From: Rhodoferax sp.
GTDB taxonomy: Bacteria; Pseudomonadota; Gammaproteobacteria; Burkholderiales; Burkholderiaceae_C
Direction of reading: 5' to 3'
DNA: 50,158 bases
Assembly (NCBI GenBank): GCA_016790475.1
Contig: JAEUOX010000280.1
Span: 1 to 50,158 of the forward strand
Part shown: positions 32,574 to 40,802 of the stretch, piece by piece
Layout of the letters: each line of letters begins with the position of its first letter
Position numbering within the stretch: the first letter of the stretch is position 1
Notes under the pieces: model-generated
Database searches by the model: none
Told to the model about the DNA's origin: nothing
What the model saw: only the letters and a program-made list of their open reading frames with translations
Position numbers and translations under genes: made by a program

Positions 32574-33542
32574 TCAGCCGCCCGCCAGCACCCGGGCGAA
32601 CACCGCGCTGTCGACGTTGCCGCCGCACAGCGTGGCGCCGACGGTCAGGCCGCGCAGCGCATCGCGCTCCTGCAAGGCGGCCGCCACCGCGGCGGCGCCC
32701 GCGCCTTCGGCGACGTTGTGGGTGTCCTGGAACAGCGCGCGCATCGCCGCGGCGACCTCGGCGTCGCTGACCTGCACGACATGGTCCAGCTGCGGCGCCA
32801 GCAGCGCCAGCGCGTCTTCCTCGGCGACACGGCAGGCCATGCCGTCCGCCAGCTGCGTGCGGACCGGCGCCGGCACGACCCGGCCGGCGGCCAGCGAATC
32901 GGCATAGGTGGTCGCGTGCGCGCTGACCACGCCGACGATGCGCACCCGGTGCCCCAGTGCCGAGCGCGCCGCGATCGCGGCGCAGGCGCCGGAGCCCAGG
33001 CCGATCGGCACATAGGCCACGTCCAGCGCCGGCACGGCCCGGAAGAACTCCCACCAGTAGGTGGCGACACCGCACACCAGGGCCGGATGGAAGCTGGGCA
33101 CCATGTGCGCGCCGCGCTCCTGCGCCAGGCGCAGTGCGTGCTCGCGGCTGTCCTGGAAGTCCTGCCCGTGCTCGATCAGCTCGGCGCCCAGCGCCCGCAT
33201 CGCGGCGTTCTTCTCGACCGAGTTGCCCTGCGGCACGACGATGGTGCAGGCCACGCCATGCGTGCGCGCCGCCCAGGCGATGCTCTGGCCGTGGTTGCCC
33301 CGCGTCGCGCTGATCACCGACTGCGGCAGGCGACCGGTACGCCGCAGTTCGTCGAAATAGGCCAGGCCGCCGCGGATCTTGAAGGCGCCCACCGGCGTGT
33401 GGTTCTCATGCTTGAGCCAGCAGGTCGTGCCCAGACGCTCGCTGAGCAGGCCCCAGGCGTACTGCGGCGTGGGTTGGAAGCTCTGGTAGACCACCGCGGC
33501 GGCGGCCTCGATCTCGGACAGGGTGGGGAGGGCGGCCGGCAT
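32574..33542 (-). CDS. Threonine/serine dehydratase-like PLP enzyme
   Basis: A 322-residue fold-type II PLP enzyme. The Schiff-base Lys lies in HTPVGAFKIRGGLAYF (about residue 54). SATRGNHGQSIAWAA binds the cofactor ring, and IGLGSGACAAIAA binds the phosphate in place of the usual GGGGL. There is no ACT regulatory domain, so this is the short, catabolic-like type (deamination of Thr or Ser to a 2-oxo acid). Some relatives act as 3-hydroxy-aspartate dehydratase or serine racemase, so the substrate is open. The downstream peptidase gene starts four bases later. Confidence 0.85.
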   Translation of the reverse strand: MPAALPTLSEIEAAAAVVYQSFQPTPQYAWGLLSERLGTTCWLKHENHTPVGAFKIRGGLAYFDELRRTGRLPQSVISATRGNHGQSIAWAARTHGVACTIVVPQGNSVEKNAAMRALGAELIEHGQDFQDSREHALRLAQERGAHMVPSFHPALVCGVATYWWEFFRAVPALDVAYVPIGLGSGACAAIAARSALGHRVRIVGVVSAHATTYADSLAAGRVVPAPVRTQLADGMACRVAEEDALALLAPQLDHVVQVSDAEVAAAMRALFQDTHNVAEGAGAAAVAAALQERDALRGLTVGATLCGGNVDSAVFARVLAGG

Positions 33543-33626
33543 CGGGCAAGTTTAGTGGCTGCGCCCCAGCCGGCCGCAGGGCCGCTGGCAGACAATGCCG
33601 GCTTTGTTTCCCGCCCGCCGCCCGCC

Positions 33627-34202
33627 ATGCCAACCACCATCGATCCGCAACGCCGTGCCCTCCTCCTGTCTGGTGCCAGCCTGGCGGCCGGCAGCCTGCT
33701 GGCGACGGCGCCGCTCCAGGCCGCTGCCGCACAGCGCGCAGACCGCCAGCTCCAGCTTGCATCGCTGGCCGCCGCCGAGCAGGAACTGGCCCGGCTGGTG
33801 GCCACCCGCGAGCGGGTGTCCGGCGAACCCTGGAACTGGGGCCAGACCCTGGTGCACCTGGCGCAGAGCATCGACTATTCGATGACCGGTTACCCGGTGC
33901 CGAACTCCTGGCTGTTCCGGCACACGGTGGGGCCGGCGGCCTTCGCGTTCTTCGGCTGGCGCGGCCGCATGTCCCACGATCTGGATGCGCCGATCCCCGG
34001 CGCCCCGGCCATGGACCCGCAGGTGCCGGTGCCCGAGGCGCTGGACCGCCTGCGCCAGGCCATCGGCCGGTTCCGCGGCTGGAGCGGCCCGCTGCAGCCG
34101 CACTTCGCGTACGGCGCGCTGGACAAGGCGGGGTATGAGCGGGCGCATGCGATGCATCTGGCCAACCATTTTTCGGCGTTTGATGTGGGGCGTGCGGGCT
34201 GA
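33627..34202 (+). CDS. DUF1569 domain protein with twin-arginine-like signal
   Basis: A 191-residue exported protein. The N-terminus RRALLLSGASLAAGSLLATAPLQAAAA has the shape of a Tat signal. The rest fits DUF1569, a DinB-like four-helix fold: WNWGQTLVHLAQSIDYSMTGYP and the final HAMHLANHFSAF bring His residues together as a possible metal site. The gene starts 84 bases from the divergent dehydratase gene. A strong stem-loop follows its stop. The biochemical function is not known. Confidence 0.8.
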   Translation: MPTTIDPQRRALLLSGASLAAGSLLATAPLQAAAAQRADRQLQLASLAAAEQELARLVATRERVSGEPWNWGQTLVHLAQSIDYSMTGYPVPNSWLFRHTVGPAAFAFFGWRGRMSHDLDAPIPGAPAMDPQVPVPEALDRLRQAIGRFRGWSGPLQPHFAYGALDKAGYERAHAMHLANHFSAFDVGRAG

Positions 34203-34229
34203 CGACCGGCCGCTGAATGCGGTAGCGGG

Positions 34230-34258
34230 CCACCGTCAGGCTGCGGGCCTGACGGTGG
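34230..34258. terminator. Strong stem-loop between convergent genes
   Basis: An 11-base perfect stem (CCACCGTCAGG / CCTGACGGTGG) with a 7-base loop lies between the stop of the DUF1569 gene and the stop of the PIN toxin gene, ending one base before the latter. It lacks a T tract but is placed to serve as a shared terminator or transcript end. Confidence 0.55.
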
Positions 34259-34729
34259 TCATCGCGGCACGGATTTCGGTGGTGCCCGTTCCGCCAGGAT
34301 CCACCGGCCCGCCAAAGAGTCCAAGTCAAGAATCGGGCAGCCGGTCGCCTTCTCGAATGGTTCTGCAATCGTAAGCAGATCCCGGTCACCGGAGACCAGT
34401 GCCTGCGCCTGGCCTGCGGCGGCCAGATGCATGAAGGGAACATCGAGCGCGTCCCGACAGGGCGGCACCCGTGGCGGTGGCTGGGGGATGCGTACCGTCT
34501 CCGCATGGGGGAGATAGTCGGCAAGCAATTCCTGCTGCTCCAGCCGGGACAGGCGGAACTTGGGGCAGGCCAATACACGCACCAGTTCCTGTGCCGTGGC
34601 CGTGCTGGCCAGCGGAAGGACCACGCCGCGTTGCCACGCGAGCCGCAGTTGCCCGGCCAGACTACCGCCAAACACCAACGCGGACAAGACGACGTTGGTG
34701 TCGAGAACGACGCGCAAGGGGCCGGTCAT
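34259..34729 (-). CDS. PIN-domain toxin of a putative toxin-antitoxin pair (COG1569 type)
   Basis: A 156-residue predicted Mg-dependent ribonuclease. The four acidic positions are present: Asp in VVLDTNVVLSALVFGG, Glu in TAQELVRVL, Asp in CRDALDVPFMHLA and Asp in SGDRDLL. Its ATG overlaps the antitoxin stop by four bases (ATGA), the usual order of antitoxin first. Related proteins are annotated as the toxin component of PIN type; in vivo activity is not shown by sequence. Confidence 0.9.
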   Translation of the reverse strand: MTGPLRVVLDTNVVLSALVFGGSLAGQLRLAWQRGVVLPLASTATAQELVRVLACPKFRLSRLEQQELLADYLPHAETVRIPQPPPRVPPCRDALDVPFMHLAAAGQAQALVSGDRDLLTIAEPFEKATGCPILDLDSLAGRWILAERAPPKSVPR

Positions 34730-35046
34730 GTCTGGCGTTTTGTCCTTGGGGCAGCCGCCTTCCGGCGCTTCTCAGGTGTCACCGCATACGCCGCAGGTAC
34801 CTCCGAAAGCGTCGCAGACGCGGCCACCGGCGCTCTGGCCCAGTCCACGGCAGCAGCCACGTCGGCATCGGTCAACGCCAATTCGGCCAGTTTGGCGCGT
34901 ACCGCGTCACTGCGCTGGATGCGTACCGGCGTGAGGATGATCTGGCCGGCACGGGCTTCGACGTCGAAGTACTCCGTGGCGCCCACGGCCTGTGTCAGGC
35001 TTTTGGGCAGGGTGAGCTGGTTCTTCGAGGTGATCTTGGCGAGCAT
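34726..35046 (-). CDS. AbrB/MazE-type antitoxin
   Basis: A 106-residue protein with an N-terminal SpoVT-AbrB swapped-hairpin DNA-binding domain (MLAKITSKNQLTLPKSLTQAVGATEYFDVEARAGQIILTPV) and a C-terminal helical region (LAELALTDADVAAAVDWARA) that would wrap the toxin, ending in a basic tail. The start at 35046 follows a promoter with two palindromes. It is translationally coupled with the PIN gene. Confidence 0.88.
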   Translation of the reverse strand: MLAKITSKNQLTLPKSLTQAVGATEYFDVEARAGQIILTPVRIQRSDAVRAKLAELALTDADVAAAVDWARAPVAASATLSEVPAAYAVTPEKRRKAAAPRTKRQT

Positions 35047-35239
35047 GACGTTTTCCGGAATGTAAGGATTCCTTACTTTAGCGACAGATGCAGATGTTGT
35101 CCACGTTCCGCAGCCAAAAGTAAAGCAACGCGCTTGTTGAAGCGGCAGACGGAGGCTGCAGTGCGGCGCTCCCGCGTCGCGATCGGCGTACCAGGCGGAG
35201 CGCGGCAAGTCGTCGATCGCGAAACTCTGGGTTCGAGTT
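35047..35239. other. Spacer between phzF-like gene and antitoxin gene
   Basis: A 193-base gap, AT-rich over the half nearest the antitoxin. Besides the antitoxin promoter, it holds an inverted repeat TCGCGATCG (35177-35185) and CGATCGCGA (35214-35222) with a 28-base loop that could end the five-gene operon upstream. I see no gene in it. Confidence 0.4.
35053..35103 (-). promoter_or_regulatory. Autoregulated promoter of the toxin-antitoxin pair
   Basis: On the minus strand, TGGACA (35103-35098) and TAAAGT (35080-35075) are separated by 17 bases. The perfect 7-1-7 palindrome GTAAGGATTCCTTAC (35062-35076) covers the end of the minus 10 element and the start site. A second palindrome, TTCCGGAA (35053-35060), follows. 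This is the expected place for antitoxin or complex binding. Confidence 0.65.
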
Positions 35240-36088
35240 CTAGAGCCTCACCGTGCCCGCCACGCAGGTCACCGACCGCCCCCCGACCCAGACTTGTCCT
35301 GCGCCGTCGCGCTGCAGTTGCACGCGCCCGGCCCGCTGCAGGCAGTGGCCCTGCGCCGCCACATAGGTTTCCGGAACCAGGCCCTCCGCCATCAGCCACT
35401 GGGCCAGGCTGGCGTTCAGGCTGCCGGTGACCGGGTCCTCGTTGACGCCCAGGTGCGGCGCGAAGCCGCGCACCTCCAGATGCGGCCCGTCCGCCGCCGG
35501 CTGCGGGTAGCGCGCGGCCACGCCGACCTTCTGCCCGGTGGCGGCCAGCGCGGCAAAGTCGGGCTGCAGCGCGAGCACGGTGCGCGGGTCGTCCAGCAGC
35601 AGGCCGAGCCAGGCCGTGCCGTTGTCCAGCATCTGCGCGGTCTGCAACTGGGCCGGCGCGATGCCCAGTGCGGCAGCCACGCGGGCCAGCAGCGTGGTGC
35701 TGGCCGGACTGCGCTGCAGCGGGGGCGCCGCGAAAGCCAGTTGCGCCGCGCCCCGGCGCAGCCGCACCAGGCCTACGCCGCACTGCTGCACCACCTGGCC
35801 CGGCGTGCGCGGCTGACCGCCGGCCTCCAGCCAGGCGTGGCAGCTGCCCAGCGTCGGGTGGCCGGCAAACTGCAGCTCGCCGCCCGGCGTGAAGATGCGC
35901 ACCCGGTAGTCGGCCTGCGGGTCGGTGGGCGGCAGCAGGAAGGTGGTCTCGGACAGGTTGGTCCAGCGTGCGAAGGCCTGCATCTGCGCGTCGCTGAGGC
36001 CGCTGCCGTCCTGCACGACAGCGACCGGGTTGCCGAGGTAGGGCTCGGCGGTGAAGACATCCACCTGGCGGAACGGGCTGTTTTGCAT
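35240..36088 (-). CDS. PhzF family isomerase/epimerase-like protein
   Basis: A 282-residue protein with the two-lobed diaminopimelate-epimerase fold. The catalytic Glu of PhzF is present in WTNLSETTFLLPP, and FTPGGELQFAGHPTLGS and GVNEDPVTGSLNASLAQWL are the two glycine-rich segments of the family. PhzF members catalyse isomerisations without cofactors, and many have unknown substrates. It is the last gene of the MocR-linked operon, two bases after the aminotransferase stop. Length is typical. No other phenazine gene is present, so phenazine synthesis is not indicated. Confidence 0.9.
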   Translation of the reverse strand: MQNSPFRQVDVFTAEPYLGNPVAVVQDGSGLSDAQMQAFARWTNLSETTFLLPPTDPQADYRVRIFTPGGELQFAGHPTLGSCHAWLEAGGQPRTPGQVVQQCGVGLVRLRRGAAQLAFAAPPLQRSPASTTLLARVAAALGIAPAQLQTAQMLDNGTAWLGLLLDDPRTVLALQPDFAALAATGQKVGVAARYPQPAADGPHLEVRGFAPHLGVNEDPVTGSLNASLAQWLMAEGLVPETYVAAQGHCLQRAGRVQLQRDGAGQVWVGGRSVTCVAGTVRL

Positions 36089-36090
36089 GG

Positions 36091-37314
36091 TCAGGCCATC
36101 ACCGGCTGGTTCTCGCGCACCGCATCGGCCAGCGCGGCCACACCGCGCTCGATGTCCGGCACGCTCGGTGTCACGAAGGACAGGCGCAGGCTGCGCGGGT
36201 CCGCCTGGTCGGCGAAGAAGGCGGCGCCGGGCACATAGGCCACGCCCTTGTCGACCGCCTTGGGCAGCAGCTGCACCGCATCCATGCCCTGCGGCAGCCG
36301 GGCCCACAGGAACATGCCGCCGTCGGGCCGGTTCCAGGTGAGGCGGTCGTCTGCGTCGACGCCAGCATTGGCGGGGAACTCGCGCTCCAGCGCATTCAGC
36401 ATCGCGTCGCGCTGCGCCTTGTAGAGCGCGCGGATCGTCGGCACATGGCGGTCCAGGAAGCCGCCCTGCATGACCTCGGCGACGATGCGCTGGTTGAAGC
36501 CGGGGCTGTGCAGGTCGGCGGCCTGCTTGGCCTGCAGCAGCTTCGGGAACACCGCCTTCGGTGCCACCAGGTAGCCCAGTCGCAGGCCGGGTGCCAGCAC
36601 CTTCGAGAACGAACCCAGGTAGAGGCAGCCGTCCGGGTTGCGTGCGCTCAGCGGCGCGGGCGGGGGGGCGTCGAACCACAGGTCGCCGTAGGGGTTGTCC
36701 TCCACCAGCGGCAGGCCCAGCTGCTCGGCGCGGGCGACCAGTGCGGCACGGCGCGCCTCGCTCATCGTGCGGCCGGTCGGGTTCTGGAAGTTCGGCAGCA
36801 CATACAGGAAGCGGGTGCCGGGCCGGTGCTGGCGCTGCAGGTCCTCCAGGTCCACCCCTTCGGCATCGCTGGCCACGCTGACGATCTCCGGCTCCATCGG
36901 TGCGAAGGCCTGCAATGCCCCGAGGTAGGTCGGCGTCTCGACCAGCACGCGGCTGCCGGCATCGGCGAGCACCTTGGCCACCAGGTCCAGGCCCTGCTGC
37001 GAGCCGGTGGTGATCAGGATCTGGGCCGGGTCGACCTTCCAGGGCAGCCGCTCGGCCACCATCTCGACCAGCGGCTTGAAGCCCTCGCTGGCGGCGTACT
37101 GCAATGCGGCCTGGCCGTCGGCCTGCAGCACCTGCTGGCAGGCACGCGCGAACTCGCTCACCGGAAAGGTCTTCGCCGAGGGCAGGCCGCCGCCGAAGCT
37201 GATGATGCCGGGCCGTTCGGTGACCTTCAGGATCTCGCGGATCACCGACGGGTTCATGCGCTCGGCGCGGCGGGCCAGCACCCAGGGGTTGCGGGCGGTG
37301 GGGGTGGATGTCAT
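36091..37314 (-). CDS. PLP-dependent aminotransferase (class I, LysN/2-aminoadipate-like)
   Basis: A 407-residue fold-type I aminotransferase. The Schiff-base Lys is in LGSFSKVLAPGLRLGY, with NFQNPTGRTMS and LVEDNPYGDLWF (Asp for the pyridine ring) before it, and TTGSQQGLDL as the phosphate-binding segment. The sequence resembles multisubstrate 2-aminoadipate/branched-chain-type enzymes. There is no N-terminal helix-turn-helix domain, in contrast to the MocR protein upstream. It overlaps the cupin gene by four bases. The amino donor and acceptor are not evident. Confidence 0.9.
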   Translation of the reverse strand: MTSTPTARNPWVLARRAERMNPSVIREILKVTERPGIISFGGGLPSAKTFPVSEFARACQQVLQADGQAALQYAASEGFKPLVEMVAERLPWKVDPAQILITTGSQQGLDLVAKVLADAGSRVLVETPTYLGALQAFAPMEPEIVSVASDAEGVDLEDLQRQHRPGTRFLYVLPNFQNPTGRTMSEARRAALVARAEQLGLPLVEDNPYGDLWFDAPPPAPLSARNPDGCLYLGSFSKVLAPGLRLGYLVAPKAVFPKLLQAKQAADLHSPGFNQRIVAEVMQGGFLDRHVPTIRALYKAQRDAMLNALEREFPANAGVDADDRLTWNRPDGGMFLWARLPQGMDAVQLLPKAVDKGVAYVPGAAFFADQADPRSLRLSFVTPSVPDIERGVAALADAVRENQPVMA

Positions 37315-37664
37315 GCGGGTTCTCCTCCGGTCGGGCCGTAGAAAACGACCCAGGTTGCGAAATCGGGACTCACGTCGTCAAAGCGGTGGGTGGCGCCGGC
37401 CGCCACGAAGAAGGCGTCCCCGGCGCGGGCCGGCCACTGCTGCGCGCCGATGACCATCGTCGCGCTGCCGGCCTGCACCAGGTAGAGCTCGTCCTGGTCA
37501 TGCGGCACCTGGCGGTCGCGCCCGCCGGTGTTCAGCGCCGGGTTGAACACCTTCAGCTGCATGCTGCCGTGGGCCAGCACGGTGGTCGACGGCGCGCCCT
37601 CCGGGTACTGCGCGGTGGGGCTGGACGGGAGACGGGCCAGCGCGTCGGACAGTGTGACTTTCAT
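37311..37664 (-). CDS. Small cupin domain protein
   Basis: A 117-residue single cupin. The metal-binding part reads VPHDQDELYLVQAGSATMVIG and the second motif DAFFVAAGATHRFDDVS, giving His, Asp/Glu and His ligands. It overlaps both neighbours by four bases. Enzyme or sensor roles are both possible; within the operon it probably acts on, or binds, the same small molecule as the aminotransferase (inference). Confidence 0.85.
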   Translation of the reverse strand: MKVTLSDALARLPSSPTAQYPEGAPSTTVLAHGSMQLKVFNPALNTGGRDRQVPHDQDELYLVQAGSATMVIGAQQWPARAGDAFFVAAGATHRFDDVSPDFATWVVFYGPTGGEPA

Positions 37665-38596
37665 GGGGTTCCTTTCGTGGCAAGCGGTGGCAGGGCGCGG
37701 ATGGCGGGTGCGGCTACCGGCATGCGCTTGCCGATGAACACGGTGGCGATCACCGCCAGACCGAATCCCAGCGTCAGGCCGTCCAGCGTCTCGCCCAGCA
37801 GCGGCACCGAGAACAGCATGCTCAGAAAGGGCTGCACCAGCTGCACCTGGCTCACGCGCACCGTGCCGCCCAGCGCCAGCCCGCGGTACCAGGCGAAGAA
37901 GCCGATCCACATCGAGAACAGAGCGACATAGACAAAGCCGCCCCAGGCGCTGGCCGGCACCGGCTGCGCGGGCCACTGCTGTGCCATCACCGGCAGCGTG
38001 ACCGGCAGGCTGATCACCAGCACCCAGCAGATCACGCGTTCCGCGCCGAGCTGCGCCGTCAGCTGCCCGCCGCTGACATAACCGCAGGCCGCGCTGGCGA
38101 TCGCGATCAGCAGGTAGACATCGGCCCAGCGGGCCGCCGCACTGGCACCACCCGCGCGCAGCAGCACGAATAAGGTCACCAGCGCGGTGCCGGCGACGGC
38201 GCACAGCCAGAACCCGACGCTGGGCCGCTGGCGCAGCCACAGCGAGGCCACGACGGCCGTCACCAGCGGCAGGATGCCGGTCACCACGGCGGCATGGACC
38301 GATTCGACATGGCGCAGGCCCAGCGCCAGGAACAGCGGGAACCCGACGACGACGCAGCAGGCCGTGAAGGCCAGCGCCCGCCATTGCCCGCCGCGCGGCA
38401 GCGGGCTGCGTGTCAGCACCAGATAGACGATCGACAGCAGGCCGGCCACGCCGGCCCGGCCGAAGGTCACGAAGGCCGGCGAGAGCGCCGGCGCCTGTGC
38501 ACTGCCGGTGGCCAGCTTGGTCATCGGCAGCGTCGCGGCGAACAGCACCACGCCCAGCAGGCCGAGCCACAGGCCGCGAACCTCTGCGTGCTTCAT
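37661..38596 (-). CDS. EamA/DMT superfamily transporter
   Basis: A 311-residue inner-membrane protein with about ten TM helices in two EamA repeats (LWLGLLGVVLFAATLPMTKLATG and ISLPVTLPVMAQQW...LGGTVRVSQVQLVQPFLSMLFSVPLLGETLDG). Members export amino acids or metabolites. The start at 38596 overlaps the LysE gene by four bases. Two exporters of different families in one operon is unusual. Confidence 0.88.
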   Translation of the reverse strand: MKHAEVRGLWLGLLGVVLFAATLPMTKLATGSAQAPALSPAFVTFGRAGVAGLLSIVYLVLTRSPLPRGGQWRALAFTACCVVVGFPLFLALGLRHVESVHAAVVTGILPLVTAVVASLWLRQRPSVGFWLCAVAGTALVTLFVLLRAGGASAAARWADVYLLIAIASAACGYVSGGQLTAQLGAERVICWVLVISLPVTLPVMAQQWPAQPVPASAWGGFVYVALFSMWIGFFAWYRGLALGGTVRVSQVQLVQPFLSMLFSVPLLGETLDGLTLGFGLAVIATVFIGKRMPVAAPAIRALPPLATKGTP

Positions 38597-39207
38597 ACCT
38601 TGGCCATCCAGCCCGCCGTCAGCAGCAGCACCAGCGCCAGCACCCGGTTGAACCACAGCAGCCGGCGGCCCTGCGCCAGGAACTGCCGCAGCAGCGAGCC
38701 GACCAGCGCATAGGTGAAGTTGCTGGTGAACGCGAACACCACCATCACGGCGCAGATCAGCGCCAGGCGTTCGCCCGGGTTCGTGGACGGGGCTCCGGCG
38801 GCATTGACGACCCAGCCGGCGGTCAGCGTCAGTGCCAGCATCCAGGCCTTGATGTTCAGGAACTGCATGCCCATGCCGGCCAGGAAGCCGACATCGAGCC
38901 GGCGTGCATCGACCTGGGCCAGCTGTGCGGCGCGGCTGAGCTTCCAGGCCAGCCACACCATGTAGGCGATGCCCAGCAGCTTGACGCCCCAGCGCAGCGC
39001 CGGCACGCCGAGGATCAGCGCGCCCAGACCCAGGCCGCAGCCCAGCATCAGCAGCACCCAGCCGGCAGGCACCGCGGCGCAGAAACGCAGCGCGCGCCGC
39101 AGGCCGTAGTTGGCAGCCAGCGCGGTCGACAGCGTCGTGTTCGGGCCGGGCGAGAAACTCATCGCGGCACAGAACACCAGCAGGGCGGTCCACTCGGCGG
39201 CGCTCAT
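38593..39207 (-). CDS. LysE/RhtB family amino-acid exporter
   Basis: A 204-residue inner-membrane exporter with about six TM segments. The family start is clear: LLVFCAAMSFSPGPNTTLSTALAANYGLRRAL. The central NIKAWMLALTLTAGW and the C-terminal WFNRVLALVLLLTAGWM are typical of RhtB-type proteins. It is the first gene of the five-gene operon. Its start lies 140 bases from the divergent MocR regulator gene, in a region with direct repeats. Confidence 0.9.
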   Translation of the reverse strand: MSAAEWTALLVFCAAMSFSPGPNTTLSTALAANYGLRRALRFCAAVPAGWVLLMLGCGLGLGALILGVPALRWGVKLLGIAYMVWLAWKLSRAAQLAQVDARRLDVGFLAGMGMQFLNIKAWMLALTLTAGWVVNAAGAPSTNPGERLALICAVMVVFAFTSNFTYALVGSLLRQFLAQGRRLLWFNRVLALVLLLTAGWMAKV

Positions 39208-39258
39208 CGGAAGAGGGGGATGCTTGTCATGGTGGGGCGTTCAATGTACCCTCGCCTA

Positions 39259-39277
39259 CCAGTACACGACCAGTACA
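39259..39277. promoter_or_regulatory. Direct repeat, likely MocR operator
   Basis: Two copies of CCAGTACA (39259-39266 and 39270-39277) lie 11 bases apart, one helical turn, in the space between the divergent MocR regulator and the LysE gene. A related CCAATACA occurs at 39317-39324. MocR-type regulators such as GabR and PdxR bind direct repeats. A candidate minus 10, TACATT, for the operon lies at 39248-39243 on the minus strand. Confidence 0.6.
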
Positions 39278-39347
39278 GTTGGGGTGCGCAGTTGCTTTGC
39301 TGTGCTGCCCGATTTGCCAATACACACCGCCCCCCGAGGAACCCGCC

Positions 39348-40766
39348 ATGCTGATGAAAGCCGCCACCCGCTCGCTGACGGAGCAGCTCGCCGGCCTGCT
39401 GGCCGAGCGCATCCGCACCCGGCTGCTGGCGCCGGGCGCGCGGCTCGCGTCGGTGCGGGAGTGCGCGCGCCAGCAGGGCGTGAGCCCATCGACCGTGGTG
39501 GCGGCCTATGACCAGCTGCTGGCGCAGGGCCTGGTCGAGGCCCGGCGCAACCGCGGCTTCTTCGTGCGCGAGCAGGGCGGCCGGCCGGCGGATCTCCCGG
39601 CTGGCGGATCGGCCGCCGCAGCCAGCGCGGAGCCGGTGCCCCGGCCGCCGGTGAATGCGGCGGCGCTGATCCGCGGCATGTTTCACAGCGTCAGTGGCAA
39701 GCCGCAGCCGGGCATGGGCGCCTTTCCGGCGGACTGGCTGGAGAGCAGCTTCATGCCGGCGGCCATCCGCAAGGTGACAGGCACCGCGGCACTGCGGGAT
39801 TTCTCGCTGCAGTACGGCGAGCCGGCGGGGGACCCCGGCCTGCGGCGCGCGCTGTCGCAGAAGCTCGCCGGCGTGCATGTGCCGGCGACGCCGGAGCAGA
39901 TCATCACGACCGTTGGCGCGACGCATGCGCTGGACGTCGTCAGCCGCACGCTGCTGCGCGCCGGGGACCCGGTGATGGTCGAGGAGCCCGGCTGGGCGGT
40001 GGAGTTCGCACGCCTGGAAGCGCTGGGCATGCGTGTGCTGCCGGTACCCCGGACCGCGCACGGGCCGGACCTGGACGTGATGGCCCGCTACTGCGAGGCC
40101 CACGCGCCGCGGCTGTTCGTCAGCGTCAGCGTGCTGCACAACCCGACCGGCCACTGCCTGGCGCCCGGCAGCGCGCACCGGGTGCTGCAGCTCGCGAACA
40201 CGCACCGCTTCCATATCGTCGAGGACGACACCTATAGCCACATCGCGCCGCAGTCCGCGACCCGGCTGTGTGCGCTGGATGGTCTGCAGCGCACGATCTA
40301 TGTGAGCGGCTTCGCGAAGATCCTGGCGCCGAACTGGCGCGTCGGCTACCTGGCCGCGCCGAAGGACCTGGTCGAGCGGCTGCTGGACACCAAGCTGCTG
40401 TCCACACTGACCACGCCCGCGCTGCTGGAGAAGGCATTGGCCTGGTGCATCGACCAGGGCCAGCTGCGCCGCCATGCGGAGCGGATCCGGGCCCGGCTCG
40501 ACCAGGCGCGCGCGCGCAGCGTGAAGCTCGCACTGCAGGCTGGCTGCCGCTTTGCCGCCGAGCCGGCCGGCCTGTTCGGCTGGGTCGACACCGGCGTGGA
40601 CACCGATGCGCTGGCCCAGCGCATGCTCGATCAGGGTTATCTGCTGGCGCCGGGATCGCTGTTCCATGCGCGGCGCGAGCCCAGCACGCTGATGCGCATC
40701 AACTTCGCGACGACGCAGGAGGCGCAGTTCTGGGAGGACTTCCAGCGTGCACGGGAGCTGCCGTGA
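39348..40766 (+). CDS. MocR-type GntR regulator with aminotransferase domain
   Basis: A 472-residue regulator with an N-terminal GntR winged helix (SLTEQLAGLLAERIRTRLLAPGARLASVRECARQQGVSPSTVVAAYDQL) and a C-terminal class I aminotransferase-like domain. The PLP lysine segment is YVSGFAKILAPNWRVGYL, with SVLHNPTGH and IVEDDTYSHI before it. It probably senses PLP or an amino acid through the C-terminal domain. The ribosome binding site is GAGGA before the ATG at 39348 (an ATG two codons later is possible). It is divergent from the LysE-EamA-cupin-aminotransferase-PhzF operon. Confidence 0.92.
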   Translation: MLMKAATRSLTEQLAGLLAERIRTRLLAPGARLASVRECARQQGVSPSTVVAAYDQLLAQGLVEARRNRGFFVREQGGRPADLPAGGSAAAASAEPVPRPPVNAAALIRGMFHSVSGKPQPGMGAFPADWLESSFMPAAIRKVTGTAALRDFSLQYGEPAGDPGLRRALSQKLAGVHVPATPEQIITTVGATHALDVVSRTLLRAGDPVMVEEPGWAVEFARLEALGMRVLPVPRTAHGPDLDVMARYCEAHAPRLFVSVSVLHNPTGHCLAPGSAHRVLQLANTHRFHIVEDDTYSHIAPQSATRLCALDGLQRTIYVSGFAKILAPNWRVGYLAAPKDLVERLLDTKLLSTLTTPALLEKALAWCIDQGQLRRHAERIRARLDQARARSVKLALQAGCRFAAEPAGLFGWVDTGVDTDALAQRMLDQGYLLAPGSLFHARREPSTLMRINFATTQEAQFWEDFQRARELP

Positions 40767-40802
40767 GCGGGCTGGGGCGTTCGAGGACTGGCTGAGCCGA
40801 GT

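Noticed and set aside
35240-36088. Phenazine biosynthesis because of a PhzF protein
   Set aside because: No other phz gene is near; most PhzF-like proteins are unrelated to phenazines.
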